From Neobacillus niacini (GTDB lineage Bacteria; Bacillota; Bacilli; Bacillales; Cytobacillaceae): a stretch of 64,000 nucleotides of DNA. The position numbers and the translations under genes are program-made. Below the pieces are notes generated by a model. That model had not been told where the DNA came from, ran no database searches, and was given only the letters and a program-made list of their open reading frames with translations. The stretch spans positions 3,235,001 through 3,299,000 of the forward strand of contig NZ_JAUSZN010000001.1 in NCBI RefSeq assembly GCF_030817595.1. Direction: 5' to 3'. Shown piece after piece: positions 1 through 9,338 of the stretch (position 1 is its first letter; each line of letters starts with the position of its first letter).

Positions 1-1271
<1,271 letters not shown>

Positions 1272-1393
1272 GTTGATATAGCTCATTTGTTACGTTGGCT
1301 AGTTTCTATAGAAGAAACTAATATTTTTTGTTGACGTTCTTGTTTGTTTAGTTTTCAAAGAACAATTATCACTATCGCTCGCAAGCGACTTTT

Positions 1394-1425
1394 ATAATAT
1401 AACACATGTCATTTCACAGTGTCAA
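1394..1425 (-). promoter_or_regulatory. rRNA operon promoter
   Basis: On the minus strand a perfect -35 box TTGACA (1420-1425) is followed after 18 to 20 bases by TATATT/TATTAT (1394-1401). It lies about 125 bases upstream of the 16S gene. The leader in between contains the GTTCTTTGAAAACTAAACAA stretch typical of Bacillus rRNA leaders. Which hexamer is the exact -10 box is uncertain. Confidence 0.75.
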
Positions 1426-1447
1426 TATTATTTTTTTAAAAAAAGAA

Positions 1448-1494
1448 AACCGTCACCCGCGATAACGTTATTTCATTCGTTCGCAGCGACGGTT
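1448..1494 (-). terminator. Terminator after ygxA
   Basis: AACCGTC (1448-1454) pairs with GACGGTT (1488-1494), with further inner pairing of GCGA and TCGC. On the minus strand the stem is followed by a run of T, just past the ygxA stop. It separates ygxA from the rRNA promoter. Confidence 0.75.
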
Positions 1495-1542
1495 ATTAAT
1501 ATACCAAGTATCTCAAAAAAGGTCAATAGTTTTTATTATTTT

Positions 1543-2418
1543 TTACAATAATTTTTTACTAACCTGGTAACATCGATGATAAATACCATGTCCCTTTGTT
1601 TCTAGACTAACAACATCAATTAACCCTTTTTCAATTAGATACTCAATTAGGACCGCCAAATCTACAGAATAAGGGATCAACTCGTTATCATTCTGGATCT
1701 CATTGAAAGACCAGTATTCTTTCGTACTTAGAACTTCTAGCAGATGAGCACAACCAACTTTCGTACGAGAATGTATCAAAAACTCGCTGGCTAAAAATAA
1801 TAACTCCAGCCTTTTTTCAATTGGCTCTTCACTGTTTACTAGTTCTTCATATAATTTTACTATTTCAGGTTCTATTTGTTTAACCTGCTGCCAAACCGTT
1901 AATTCAGGATGAAGCCCATTTTCAATTACGGCAAGTCGTGCTAAGTGGTGAAGAGAATGAACAACATAATTATAGGCGTCAAGATATTGTTTATTTTCAA
2001 AGAGAGCCTTTCCGTCGACATACCTTCTTATTAACTTAGCAAATTCTAACCCCATTTTAATCTTACGTCCATTAAACGGAAATTCACGGAGCTCTGTTTT
2101 AAGATTTTCGATATACTCATTACGATCAAATAAAATTTTTGCGGTATGCAGCCACTCAAATATTTTTCGGTTCGTGCCTAATAAAAGCCAATCCTTTAAT
2201 TGGGCCTCCGTAATTATATGCATCGCTGCCTTGCTGTCATTATAAGTATAATGCTTTATTAATAACGGCTGTTCTCCCTCTTTTACAATAATTAAAAGGA
2301 TAACATCAAAGGTGTCTGTAGTATGGCTTGATTTAAAGCTTTTTTCTATCATCAATACACCAAGGGTATTGGATTGACTAGCCCGTTCCTGATAAATGGG
2401 CCGAAGAATGTCTTTCAT
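1543..2418 (-). CDS. ygxA: Nucleotidyltransferase-like protein YgxA
   Basis: A 291-residue protein that I recognise as YgxA, which in B. subtilis also lies beside an rRNA operon next to ygzB and perR. The family is annotated as nucleotidyltransferase-like: an N-terminal part resembling the nucleotidyltransferase fold and a helical middle (about residues 100-200) resembling HEPN/substrate-binding helices. I do not see an intact GSxxxxxDxD catalytic motif, so activity is doubtful. The start follows a GGAGG-type site. It is transcribed toward the rRNA promoter and ends in its own terminator. The biochemical role is unknown. Confidence 0.85.
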   Translation of the reverse strand: MKDILRPIYQERASQSNTLGVLMIEKSFKSSHTTDTFDVILLIIVKEGEQPLLIKHYTYNDSKAAMHIITEAQLKDWLLLGTNRKIFEWLHTAKILFDRNEYIENLKTELREFPFNGRKIKMGLEFAKLIRRYVDGKALFENKQYLDAYNYVVHSLHHLARLAVIENGLHPELTVWQQVKQIEPEIVKLYEELVNSEEPIEKRLELLFLASEFLIHSRTKVGCAHLLEVLSTKEYWSFNEIQNDNELIPYSVDLAVLIEYLIEKGLIDVVSLETKGHGIYHRCYQVSKKLL

Positions 2419-2566
2419 CCATCATTCCTCCATTTTTCTCGATAACTATTAGTTCGACAGTAATAATAAATCTCCTTCTTATATAGAAGACAAATTTCGA
2501 CATTCTTTAACATAACATTTTTTCAGAAGATGTAAATATGGTATAGTTTGTCTAGGAGGGAGAATT

Positions 2567-2932
2567 ATGGCTAAATATTCAAGTAAAATAAATAAAATCC
2601 GCAGCTTTGCATTATCTTTAATATTTATCGGCTTTATAGTTATGTATGGCGGAATATACTTTCGCAACTCACCACTTATTATGACCATTTTCATGCTTTT
2701 TGGACTGTTATTTATTATTGCAAGTACAGTCGTATACTTCTGGATCGGGATGTTATCAACTAAAACCATACAAGTAAAATGTCCAAGCTGTGGAAAACAC
2801 ACTAAAATGCTTGGGAAAGTGGATATGTGTATGTATTGCCGCGAACCTTTGACACTGGACCCAAATCTTGAAGGCAAAGAGTTCGATGAATCTTATAATA
2901 AAAAGTCAAATAACAAAAAGCCGATTTCTTAA
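2567..2932 (+). CDS. ygzB: Zinc-ribbon membrane protein YgzB
   Basis: A 121-residue protein of the YgzB (DUF2614) family, of unknown function. Two hydrophobic segments (about residues 12-30 and 38-60) are followed by a soluble zinc-ribbon-like tail with CPSC and CMYC pairs (about residues 70-95), so it is probably an inner-membrane protein with a cytoplasmic metal-binding knuckle. The start has a strong AGGAGGGAG site. It converges with perR, with which it shares a terminator, and diverges from ygxA, as in B. subtilis. Confidence 0.9.
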   Translation: MAKYSSKINKIRSFALSLIFIGFIVMYGGIYFRNSPLIMTIFMLFGLLFIIASTVVYFWIGMLSTKTIQVKCPSCGKHTKMLGKVDMCMYCREPLTLDPNLEGKEFDESYNKKSNNKKPIS

Positions 2933-2942
2933 TCGGCTTTTT
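2915..2942. terminator. Bidirectional terminator between ygzB and perR
   Basis: AAAAAGCCGAT and ATCGGCTTTTT form an 11-bp stem with a six-base loop. Runs of A and T on either side let it work for both converging genes. It overlaps the ygzB stop codon. Confidence 0.9.
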
Positions 2943-2952
2943 GTTTACAATA

Positions 2953-3390
2953 TTAATGTACTTCTTTACTAGTACACTCAGGACAAGTCCCGTAAATTTC
3001 CATACGATGATTATTCACTTTAAATCCTGTGACATGCGAAGCAAGTTGCTCCACTTCGTCTAACCCAGGATAATGGAAATCAACGATTTTCCCGCAGTTC
3101 TCACAAATCACATGATAATGATGTGATGTGACAAAATCAAATCGGCTGGAAGCATCACCATAGGTTAATTCTTTAACTAAACCAACCTCACGAAATACTC
3201 GTAAATTATTGTAAACTGTTGCCACACTCATATTAGGGAATTTCCCTTCGAGGGCTTTATAAATATCATCTGCTGTAGGATGTGACATCGAGTTTATTAA
3301 ATATTCAAGTATCGCATGACGTTGTGGAGTAATACGTACTCCAGTTTCTTTTAAGGTTTCCAAAGCTTCTTTTAACTGATTCATCGCCAT
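2953..3390 (-). CDS. perR: Peroxide-responsive repressor PerR
   Basis: A 145-residue Fur-family regulator, collinear with B. subtilis PerR. The Fe/Mn-sensing ligands His37, Asp85, His91, His93 and Asp104 fall at the same numbers, and two Cys pairs (CENC at 96-99 and CPEC near 136) make the structural zinc site. PerR represses catalase, peroxiredoxin, heme and iron genes until hydrogen peroxide oxidises the ligand histidines. A near-perfect PerR box lies upstream, which implies autorepression. An alternative ATG two codons in has better ribosome-site spacing, but the longer start keeps the family numbering. Confidence 0.95.
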   Translation of the reverse strand: MAMNQLKEALETLKETGVRITPQRHAILEYLINSMSHPTADDIYKALEGKFPNMSVATVYNNLRVFREVGLVKELTYGDASSRFDFVTSHHYHVICENCGKIVDFHYPGLDEVEQLASHVTGFKVNNHRMEIYGTCPECTSKEVH

Positions 3391-3418
3391 GCACCTCTAT
3401 TCCAAAAATATTCTTAAA

Positions 3419-3433
3419 TTATAATTGTTATAA
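3419..3433. promoter_or_regulatory. PerR box upstream of perR
   Basis: TTATAATTGTTATAA matches the PerR consensus TTATAATnATTATAA at all but one position and is nearly palindromic. It sits about 30 bases before the perR start, where it would cover the promoter. Confidence 0.85.
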
Positions 3434-3495
3434 TTAGTTTACTAAGGAATTAATACTTTTGTCAATATTGTAATATCATTATTAGGTATTTGTTA

Positions 3496-4050
3496 TTATT
3501 TTTCTTGGTGTAATGTCTGCTCTTTTATCCCCACAACATAATTAACATATCGTGCTGTTACAAATAAAAGGTCGGATAGTCGATTTAAATAAGCTAATAC
3601 AAGAGGATTGACATCCTCCCCCAATGAAACTGCACATCTTTCCGCTCTTCTAGCCGTTGTACGTGCAACATGGAAGGCTGCACCAGCGGAATGTCCTCCT
3701 GGGAGAATAAAATTAGTCAGTTCTGGAAGGGATTCATTTAATTTGTCAATATGCTCTTCCATTTCCGCAATATCACTGACATTGAGAGACCACTTGACTT
3801 CCTTTCCTTTAGGGGTGGCAAGCTCCGCACCAACGTGAAAAAGATTTGTTTGTATTTTATGATACATATTCTCAATTAATTCTTTCTTTTGAAAAGATTC
3901 ATCTTTTAAATAACTTAATGCCAGTCCAATCATCGAATTTGTTTCATCACAGGTCCCATATGCCTCAACTCGTAAATCATTTTTTGCGACCCTCTGCCCA
4001 TATATTAATGATGTAGTCCCTTTGTCTCCTGTTTTCGTATATATCTTCAT
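3496..4050 (-). CDS. Cob(I)yrinic acid a,c-diamide adenosyltransferase, PduO type
   Basis: This 184-residue protein matches PduO-type ATP:corrinoid adenosyltransferases (YvqK in B. subtilis), which convert cob(I)alamin to adenosylcobalamin. The N-terminal TKTGDKGTTSLIYG loop binds ATP. The helical body carries the family pattern RTTARRAER near residues 125-135, and LNRLSDLLFVTARY closes the protein. The ATG at 4050 is preferred over a TTG five codons upstream because GGGGGAAAG stands seven bases before it. No other cobalamin genes are nearby, so it probably serves imported cobalamin. Confidence 0.92.
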   Translation of the reverse strand: MKIYTKTGDKGTTSLIYGQRVAKNDLRVEAYGTCDETNSMIGLALSYLKDESFQKKELIENMYHKIQTNLFHVGAELATPKGKEVKWSLNVSDIAEMEEHIDKLNESLPELTNFILPGGHSAGAAFHVARTTARRAERCAVSLGEDVNPLVLAYLNRLSDLLFVTARYVNYVVGIKEQTLHQEK

Positions 4051-4173
4051 ATTTCTTTCCCCCAATTATTCTTTGTTTTAAAATATGTACCCCTTTTGTT
4101 TACTTCAATCATATCACCTATTGGACTTCCAATAAAATACGAAACAAAGAGGTGACAGTCATTCCATAAAAAA

Positions 4174-4194
4174 AAGGGTCGATTACCGACCCTT
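4174..4194 (-). terminator. Minus-strand terminator
   Basis: AAGGGTCG pairs with CGACCCTT around a short loop. On the minus strand it is followed by nine T, so it would end transcription of the truncated metallo-hydrolase remnant upstream of it. Confidence 0.85.
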
Positions 4195-4322
4195 CAAGTT
4201 TTATCTGAGGAGGTATGCCCTAATAGAATGATATTCAAATTGCATTCTTTTGCATTGGACAAATGCCTTTTCTATAGAAAATAGGCTGACTTTTGTTGTA
4301 ATAATGCCAAATTCCTTTAGAT

Positions 4323-4459
4323 TTATGGATTAATTACGAGCCCATCTTCAGCAGCTATTATTTCCCCTTTGAAACCTGCATCTGAAAATACTTTTGATAC
4401 ACTCTTTTTATCTACATTACCCAGACCAATATGGGTTAAGACAACTTTGGTCTTACCCC
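4323..4459 (-). pseudogene. C-terminal remnant of an MBL-fold metallo-hydrolase
   Basis: On the minus strand about 45 codons stay open from the edge of the insertion element to a TAA at 4323. They include KVVLTHIGLGNVD and end DGLVINP, which resembles the C-terminal end of a PhnP-like metallo-beta-lactamase-fold hydrolase. No N-terminal part is seen on the far side of the element, so the gene seems to have been cut and partly deleted when the element arrived or rearranged. The family call rests on a short segment. Confidence 0.55.
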
Positions 4460-4484
4460 TGTCAAGTAGACAGCTTAAAAAAAA

Positions 4485-5270
4485 CTATGCGACTAACGCG
4501 TGTCGGTATTCAACTGGCGCGCGTTGGTTTAGTTTCTTCTGAAAACGTTTGTAATTATAGTGGTAGATGTAATCTTCGATTGCTTGTCTAATCTCATCTT
4601 CTGTTTTACACTGTTCTAGCGAGAGTGGCTGTCCTTTACGCCGTATTCTTCTAGTCGTTTGTTGTATAGCTTAGACGTATACTGAAAGCCTTGATCTGAA
4701 TGTACAACGGCTTCAGCTACGTCTTTTTTGCTTGTCCATTGAGAAACAGTATTTAAGACAAGTTCAAGATCATTTCTTCTTGATAACTCCCATGCTACAA
4801 CTTCATTATTAAACAAGTCTTGAATGACCGATAAATAATAAAATTGCTTACCATCCGAAACGTATGTAATATCCGTAACCATCTTTTGATTAGGAGCTAA
4901 TGCCTCGAATTTTCTATTAAGACGATTAGGTTGTATCACAGAAGGTGTGTGTCCATGTCGTTTCCTCTTTTTGCGTATGATAGCTTGAATTTCCATTTCC
5001 TTCATAAGACGGTATACCTTTTTATGATTAATTGAATAATCGTTTTCATTTAACCAAGTGGTCATACGAGGGTATCCAAATTCAGGATGAAGTAAATGAA
5101 TCCCCATCATGTGTTCTCTTATATCCTGATCTTGTTTGGCTCTTTCTGCTCTATCTTTCTGAGTAGCCCTCCACTTATAGTAACTAGCTGGCTTAACATA
5201 AGCGATCTCTAACAACCAGGTAATACGATGGGTATCTTTTAATTCATCAATGATCTCATATTTGATTTGT
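4485..5270 (-). pseudogene. IS3-family transposase OrfB, internal deletion
   Basis: The DDE integrase-type OrfB keeps its N-terminal helical region, the first catalytic Asp (MVTDITYVSDG) and the second (VVHSDQGFQYTS). The frame then stops at 4616 soon after a Ser-His-Ser-Arg. In another frame (4485 to about 4615) the normal C-terminal end resumes, through YHYNYKRFQKKLNQRAPVEY to a TAG. About 20 residues that should lie between, including the third catalytic residue (Glu) of the DDE triad, are missing. The enzyme should be inactive. The upstream part overlaps the end of orfA, as expected for a frameshift fusion. Confidence 0.85.
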
Positions 5271-5595
5271 TGAGTGATTTCCTCTCCTCCTTTACCAGAT
5301 TTGGATACTGCTTTTTTAAATAATCCACCTGCGCTTTCAAATAATTTCTTTCTTCTTCGACGGATTTAAATATGGTTCGTGGCCTACCTTTGAATGGATT
5401 AGTAGCTCCAACTCTTGTATCAAACTGTTCCCCATCTTTCCACTTCCTAACCCAAACTTTAAGTTGAGTACAATTTTTAATGCCAAGTTCTTCAGCTAAA
5501 ACCGCATAACTTTTATTTCCATTGATATACTTCATAACTGCTTGTAACTTAAATTCATCAGTATAACTCTTAAATTCTTGTCCCTTTTTAGCCAT
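5239..5595 (-). CDS. IS3-family transposase OrfA
   Basis: A 118-residue DNA-binding OrfA. The helix-turn-helix covers about residues 10-60 (DEFKLQAVMKY...LKVWVRKWKDG) and a leucine-zipper-like helix containing the typical LKKQYPNL lies near residues 95-105. The start is taken at the ATG at 5595, after a GGAGG site; a longer frame upstream reaches through the terminal repeat and is not coding. It overlaps the orfB frame at its 3' end, as in the family. It is probably inert because orfB is broken. Confidence 0.85.
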   Translation of the reverse strand: MAKKGQEFKSYTDEFKLQAVMKYINGNKSYAVLAEELGIKNCTQLKVWVRKWKDGEQFDTRVGATNPFKGRPRTIFKSVEEERNYLKAQVDYLKKQYPNLVKEERKSLNKSNMRSLMN

Positions 5596-5801
5596 TGAAA
5601 AATCCCCTCCAAGTATAAGTGGACCACCGACAATAACTATTGTGGTTTTTTTACACTGTCTACTTAAAGGGGATAATATCATTATTACAGGTCTTTTTAT
5701 TACTATAGCAATAAAAATTTCCATTTTTCAAGAACTTCACTATAATTGTTTAGAACACTAGCTATTATAATATAAGGATTAGGGTCATTAGGAGGTTTGA
5801 T

Positions 5802-6572
5802 ATGGAAGCAATTAAAAAAGGAACCACCATCCAATCATTAGAAGTCGGGATGGGCATTGTAGAAACAATCGCCAAACAAGGCAGACCGTTAAGATTTTCT
5901 GAAATTCAGGAATTAACACAGATTACCAAAAGTAATCTTTATAAATATTTGAATACCTTTACACAATTAGGCGTTCTCTATCGTAACAAGGATACCGGAG
6001 AATATGTATTGGGAAGCAAGTTAATTGAATATGGGATGGCGGCAGTAGATCAAGAAAATGTAATCGATCGAATCTCACCTTTTCTAAATGAAATAAACGG
6101 AAAGAGTTCGAGTACCGTTTTATTTTCGACCTGGACTCAAAATGGTCCAATGATTGTTAGAGACTTTAACAACAATCGCGGGCTTAATATTGGTGCTCAA
6201 ATTGGGACATTTCTCCCTATTCGTTCTGCTACAGGCAAAGTCTTTCTTGCCTTCATGGAAGAGCAAAAGATTCGGGAGTGGAAAGCGAAGGAATTTATGC
6301 AGATTTCTTCAGATAACATAAGTCAGCTAGAGGCGGAATGCGATTCCATCCGGGAGAAAGAAATTGCCTTTGCCAGGGAACCGCTGGTCCCATCCGTTTC
6401 TTCCGTTTCCATTCCGATTTTAAACTATAAGAAAAACCTCCTTGGAGCTGTAACGGTTGTAGGCTTTTCTGAGTTTATCCCTCAAAATGAAGATCATGAA
6501 ATATCTTGTTATTTATTAGATATCAGCAAAGAAATTTCTGGTAGTTTCGGTTATAGGTCAAAGGAGTTATAA
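5802..6572 (+). CDS. IclR-family transcriptional regulator
   Basis: A 256-residue regulator with an N-terminal winged helix (about residues 10-70: IVETIAKQGRPLRFSEIQELTQITKSNLYKYLNTF) and a C-terminal IclR effector domain (about 80-250). IclR proteins bind small organic acids and act as local repressors or activators. The start follows TAGGAGG with good spacing. No obvious catabolic operon adjoins it; the nearest candidate target is the truncated metallo-hydrolase, now separated by the insertion element. The effector cannot be guessed. Confidence 0.88.
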   Translation: MEAIKKGTTIQSLEVGMGIVETIAKQGRPLRFSEIQELTQITKSNLYKYLNTFTQLGVLYRNKDTGEYVLGSKLIEYGMAAVDQENVIDRISPFLNEINGKSSSTVLFSTWTQNGPMIVRDFNNNRGLNIGAQIGTFLPIRSATGKVFLAFMEEQKIREWKAKEFMQISSDNISQLEAECDSIREKEIAFAREPLVPSVSSVSIPILNYKKNLLGAVTVVGFSEFIPQNEDHEISCYLLDISKEISGSFGYRSKEL

Positions 6573-6585
6573 GAACAATATTAAC

Positions 6586-6618
6586 AAAAAGCGAGGGAGC
6601 CCCCCCCCCGCTTTTTTT
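6586..6618. terminator. Bidirectional terminator with a ten-C loop run
   Basis: AAAAAGCG (6586-6593) pairs with CGCTTTTTT (6609 on). It serves both the IclR gene and bcp. The loop side has an unbroken run of ten C at 6600-6609, a likely place for slippage or sequencing error. Confidence 0.8.
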
Positions 6619-6626
6619 CCTAACTA

Positions 6627-7097
6627 TTATGCTAAATTCTCTTTTACATACTGTAAAGCTTCTTCCACATGCCCTTTAACTTTAACTTTTCGCCATTCTT
6701 TTGCTATTTTACCATCTTTATCAATGACAAATGTAGATCTTTCAATTCCCATATACTCTTTACCAAAATTCTTCTTTAATTTCCAAACCTCATACAATTC
6801 AGAAACTCTTGTGTTTTCATCAAATAAAAGTAAGAAAGGTAAGTTGTACTTATCTATAAACTTTTCATGTTTTTCAATTGGGTCGGGGCTGACGCCAATA
6901 ATTACACAATCTAACTGTGAAAAGTCACCGTGATAATCCCTAAAATCACATGCTTGGGTCGTACAACCTGGTGTCATATCCTTTGGATAAAAATACAAAA
7001 CAACATTTTTGCCTTTAAAATCTGACAACTTTACTTTTTCACCATTGCTAGCTAACAATTCAAAATCAGGAGCTTGTTTGCCTACATCAACTGTCAT
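6627..7097 (-). CDS. bcp: Thioredoxin-dependent thiol peroxidase (BCP/PrxQ)
   Basis: A 156-residue peroxiredoxin that reduces hydrogen peroxide and organic hydroperoxides with electrons from thioredoxin. The peroxidatic Cys45 sits in TPGCTTQAC and the resolving Cys50 five residues on, as in the E. coli type. The surrounding YFYPKD and GVSPDP segments are family hallmarks. It is the YgaF/Bcp equivalent of the B. subtilis perR region and may belong to the PerR-controlled peroxide defence, though I see no clear PerR box directly before it. Confidence 0.94.
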   Translation of the reverse strand: MTVDVGKQAPDFELLASNGEKVKLSDFKGKNVVLYFYPKDMTPGCTTQACDFRDYHGDFSQLDCVIIGVSPDPIEKHEKFIDKYNLPFLLLFDENTRVSELYEVWKLKKNFGKEYMGIERSTFVIDKDGKIAKEWRKVKVKGHVEEALQYVKENLA

Positions 7098-7163
7098 ATC
7101 TTACATCACCTCATGGAAAATATACTCTTCCATAAGCCTAACCAAACAGGATTAACAATACAA

Positions 7164-7568
7164 CTATTTAATTTCATTAACTTCGCGGTCCATCAATGCA
7201 CGAGCAACAAATGCTGCAGGCATGGTATAGCCAATTAAAGCTTCCACTACTGCAACCATCCTTCCTAAGCCGTGGGGAATTACATCTCCATTCCCAACAG
7301 AAAATAATGTCATTGCGCTAAAATAAAAGCTTGTTTCGAACAAGTTATAGTTGTTTTCATCATTTACTTCCACAAGTAATGAGATTCCTTTTAATTCAAA
7401 CAATAAATAGATCAGTCCAAATCCGAGAATAACAGTTAAGTAGATAGAACCCAAAAAAAGAGCATTTTCAATTGAAACAAACTTTCCTTTTATCGTGTTA
7501 GGAATAAACAACGTCCTGATACTCATAAAAATACAAAAGATTACGATTGGTAATAAAAAATAAAACAT
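7164..7568 (-). CDS. Two-helix ion channel protein (potassium-channel fold)
   Basis: A 134-residue membrane protein. Two N-terminal hydrophobic segments (about residues 1-18 and 35-60), a pore helix with selectivity filter (about 85-97) and a last helix (about 102-120) suggest an Ion_trans_2 type pore. The filter reads SVGNGD where canonical potassium channels have TVGYGD. There is no C-terminal RCK/TrkA domain. It follows bcp head to tail with a GAGGTG site. Ion specificity is uncertain. Confidence 0.75.
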   Translation of the reverse strand: MFYFLLPIVIFCIFMSIRTLFIPNTIKGKFVSIENALFLGSIYLTVILGFGLIYLLFELKGISLLVEVNDENNYNLFETSFYFSAMTLFSVGNGDVIPHGLGRMVAVVEALIGYTMPAAFVARALMDREVNEIK

Positions 7569-7742
7569 CAGCGGACACCTCGGGTAGAGTCAGTTAGTCT
7601 AATTCTATGCCTGCTTGGACAATAAAATATCAACAATCCATATAAAAAAGGCGGACCGTAAAATTTTTCAAAAGTAAAACAAATAAAAGTCGAATAAAAA
7701 AGTGCTATTATAGGAAGGAATCCATTTCAAGGAGGAAAAGAA

Positions 7743-9038
7743 ATGCAATTTACAAATTCTGAACGAATACATAATGAAGCGTTAGAACATATTGTTGGCG
7801 GTGTAAACAGCCCCTCCCGTTCTTACAAGGCAGTTGGCGGCGGTGCCCCTGTCGTAATGGAGCGTGCTCAAGGCGCCTATTTTTGGGATGTCGACGGAAA
7901 TCAATATATCGATTTTCTAGCTGCTTATGGGCCAATTATTACAGGGCATGCTCATCCCCATATAACAGAAGCGATAAAAAAGGCTGCCGAAAGCGGAGTA
8001 CTTTATGGCACGCCTACTCCGCATGAGGTAAAATTTGCAAAAATGCTAAAGGAAGCTATGCCATTCTTAGAAAAAGTTCGTTTTGTGAATTCAGGTACAG
8101 AAGCAGTCATGACAACGATTCGGGTTGCACGCGCCTATACAGGCAGAGATAAGATTATTAAGTTTGCTGGCTGTTATCATGGTCACTCTGACCTTGTTTT
8201 GGTTGCTGCCGGGTCAGGTCCATCAACCCTTGGGACCCCTGATTCAGCAGGAGTTCCAAAGAGTATCGCCCAAGAAGTGATTACCGTTCCTTTTAATGAT
8301 ATCGAACCTTTTAAAGAAGCATTAGAAAAATGGGGAGACCAAATTGCAGGTGTTCTAGTGGAACCGATTGTTGGAAACTTTGGGATTGTTGAGCCAAAAC
8401 CTGGTTTCCTACAGCAGGTCAACGACCTTACCCATGCAGCGGGTGCGCTTGTCATCTATGATGAAGTCATTACAGCTTTCCGCTTTATGTATGGAGGAGC
8501 ACAGGATTTATTAGGTATCCAGCCTGATTTAACAGCTCTAGGGAAAATTATTGGCGGCGGTCTGCCGATTGGAGCCTATGGCGGACGCAAAGAAATTATG
8601 GAGAAAGTGGCACCACTTGGACCTGCCTATCAAGCGGGAACAATGGCTGGAAACCCAGCTTCCATTCTTTCGGGGATTGCCTGTCTCGAGGTCCTAAAGC
8701 AAGAGGGAGTTTATGAGTACCTTGACCGTTTAGGTGCCATACTTGAACAAGGAATTCTAGAAGCAGCGAAAGAACATGATATTCAAATTACCATCAATCG
8801 TTTGAAGGGTGCGCTTACAGTTTATTTTACAAATGAAAAAATTGAAAACTATGAGCAAGCAGAAAATACAGACGGTGAAATGTTCGGAAAGTTCTTCAAG
8901 TTAATGCTGCAACAAGGAATCAATCTTGCACCATCTAAATATGAAGCATGGTTCTTAACCATTGCTCATACAGAAGACGACATTGAGGCTACACTTCATG
9001 CAGTAAATAATGCATTTTCTCTACTTAAGAACGAATAA
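7743..9038 (+). CDS. gsaB: Glutamate-1-semialdehyde 2,1-aminomutase
   Basis: This 431-residue PLP enzyme moves the amino group of glutamate-1-semialdehyde to give 5-aminolevulinate, the precursor of heme. The PLP lysine is Lys268 in ALGKIIGGG, and [20 protein letters not shown] is the class III aminotransferase cofactor motif. Its position beside bcp and perR matches B. subtilis gsaB (ygaF-perR region), the second paralogue of hemL. The start follows CAAGGAGG. A strong terminator follows. Confidence 0.95.
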   Translation: MQFTNSERIHNEALEHIVGGVNSPSRSYKAVGGGAPVVMERAQGAYFWDVDGNQYIDFLAAYGPIITGHAHPHITEAIKKAAESGVLYGTPTPHEVKFAKMLKEAMPFLEKVRFVNSGTEAVMTTIRVARAYTGRDKIIKFAGCYHGHSDLVLVAAGSGPSTLGTPDSAGVPKSIAQEVITVPFNDIEPFKEALEKWGDQIAGVLVEPIVGNFGIVEPKPGFLQQVNDLTHAAGALVIYDEVITAFRFMYGGAQDLLGIQPDLTALGKIIGGGLPIGAYGGRKEIMEKVAPLGPAYQAGTMAGNPASILSGIACLEVLKQEGVYEYLDRLGAILEQGILEAAKEHDIQITINRLKGALTVYFTNEKIENYEQAENTDGEMFGKFFKLMLQQGINLAPSKYEAWFLTIAHTEDDIEATLHAVNNAFSLLKNE

Positions 9039-9060
9039 ATATACATTTTTCATGCACTAA

Positions 9061-9090
9061 AAGAGAGTGGTTAACACTCTCTTTATTTTG
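9061..9090 (+). terminator. Terminator after gsaB
   Basis: AAGAGAGTG (9061-9069) pairs with CACTCTCTT (9075-9083), followed by TATTTTG. Confidence 0.85.
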
Positions 9091-9293
9091 TTATCCACCT
9101 TTGAAAACGTTTACATTATCACTTTCCTTTACTTTCCATCGCGAAATTTTCCCTGAATTTTCTATCCACATTCTTGTATATTTATTTGATTTCTGAAAAT
9201 TCTTATGATAATATTAATTTATTATTCTTAAAACAAATTTTTCTATTGGACTGTGCTTTATTTGTCATAATTTCTCACATTAAAAAGATAAAT

Positions 9294-9338
9294 AGGAGGT
9301 GAAGCGGCTTTAGAGGATCTCCGCTGAAGCCAATTTAT
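9294..9338 (+). promoter_or_regulatory. Leader with distant Shine-Dalgarno and hairpin
   Basis: A perfect AGGAGGTGA (9294-9302) stands 36 bases before the glutamate synthase ATG, too far for normal initiation, and no in-frame ATG, GTG or TTG lies between. The spacer can fold by pairing AGCGG with CCGCT, or GGCTT with AAGCC. Either fold loops out the gap and brings the site to within about 10-13 bases of the ATG. The 200 bases further upstream (9091-9293) are AT-rich and hold no gene I can support. Confidence 0.45.

Larger units (their letters stand above)
4460..5669 (-). mobile_element. Degenerate IS3-family (IS150-like) insertion sequence
   Basis: The ends carry imperfect inverted repeats: the left end reads TGTCAAGTAGACAG (4460-4473) and the complement of the right end reads TTTAAGTAGACAG (5656-5668). 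Inside are overlapping orfA and orfB on the minus strand. At about 1.21 kb it is slightly shorter than a full element because orfB has lost an internal piece. The flanks (CCCC on the left, GGGG on the right) are not a clear target duplication. It looks immobile. Confidence 0.85.

Noticed and set aside
2479..2877. Minus-strand frame of 132 codons opposite ygzB
   Set aside because: ygzB has the family match, the zinc-ribbon cysteines and the ribosome site; the antisense frame has none.
9091..9293. Riboswitch before the glutamate synthase gene
   Set aside because: AT-rich sequence without the stems or conserved cores of a riboswitch that I know; only the short hairpin next to the start is supported.
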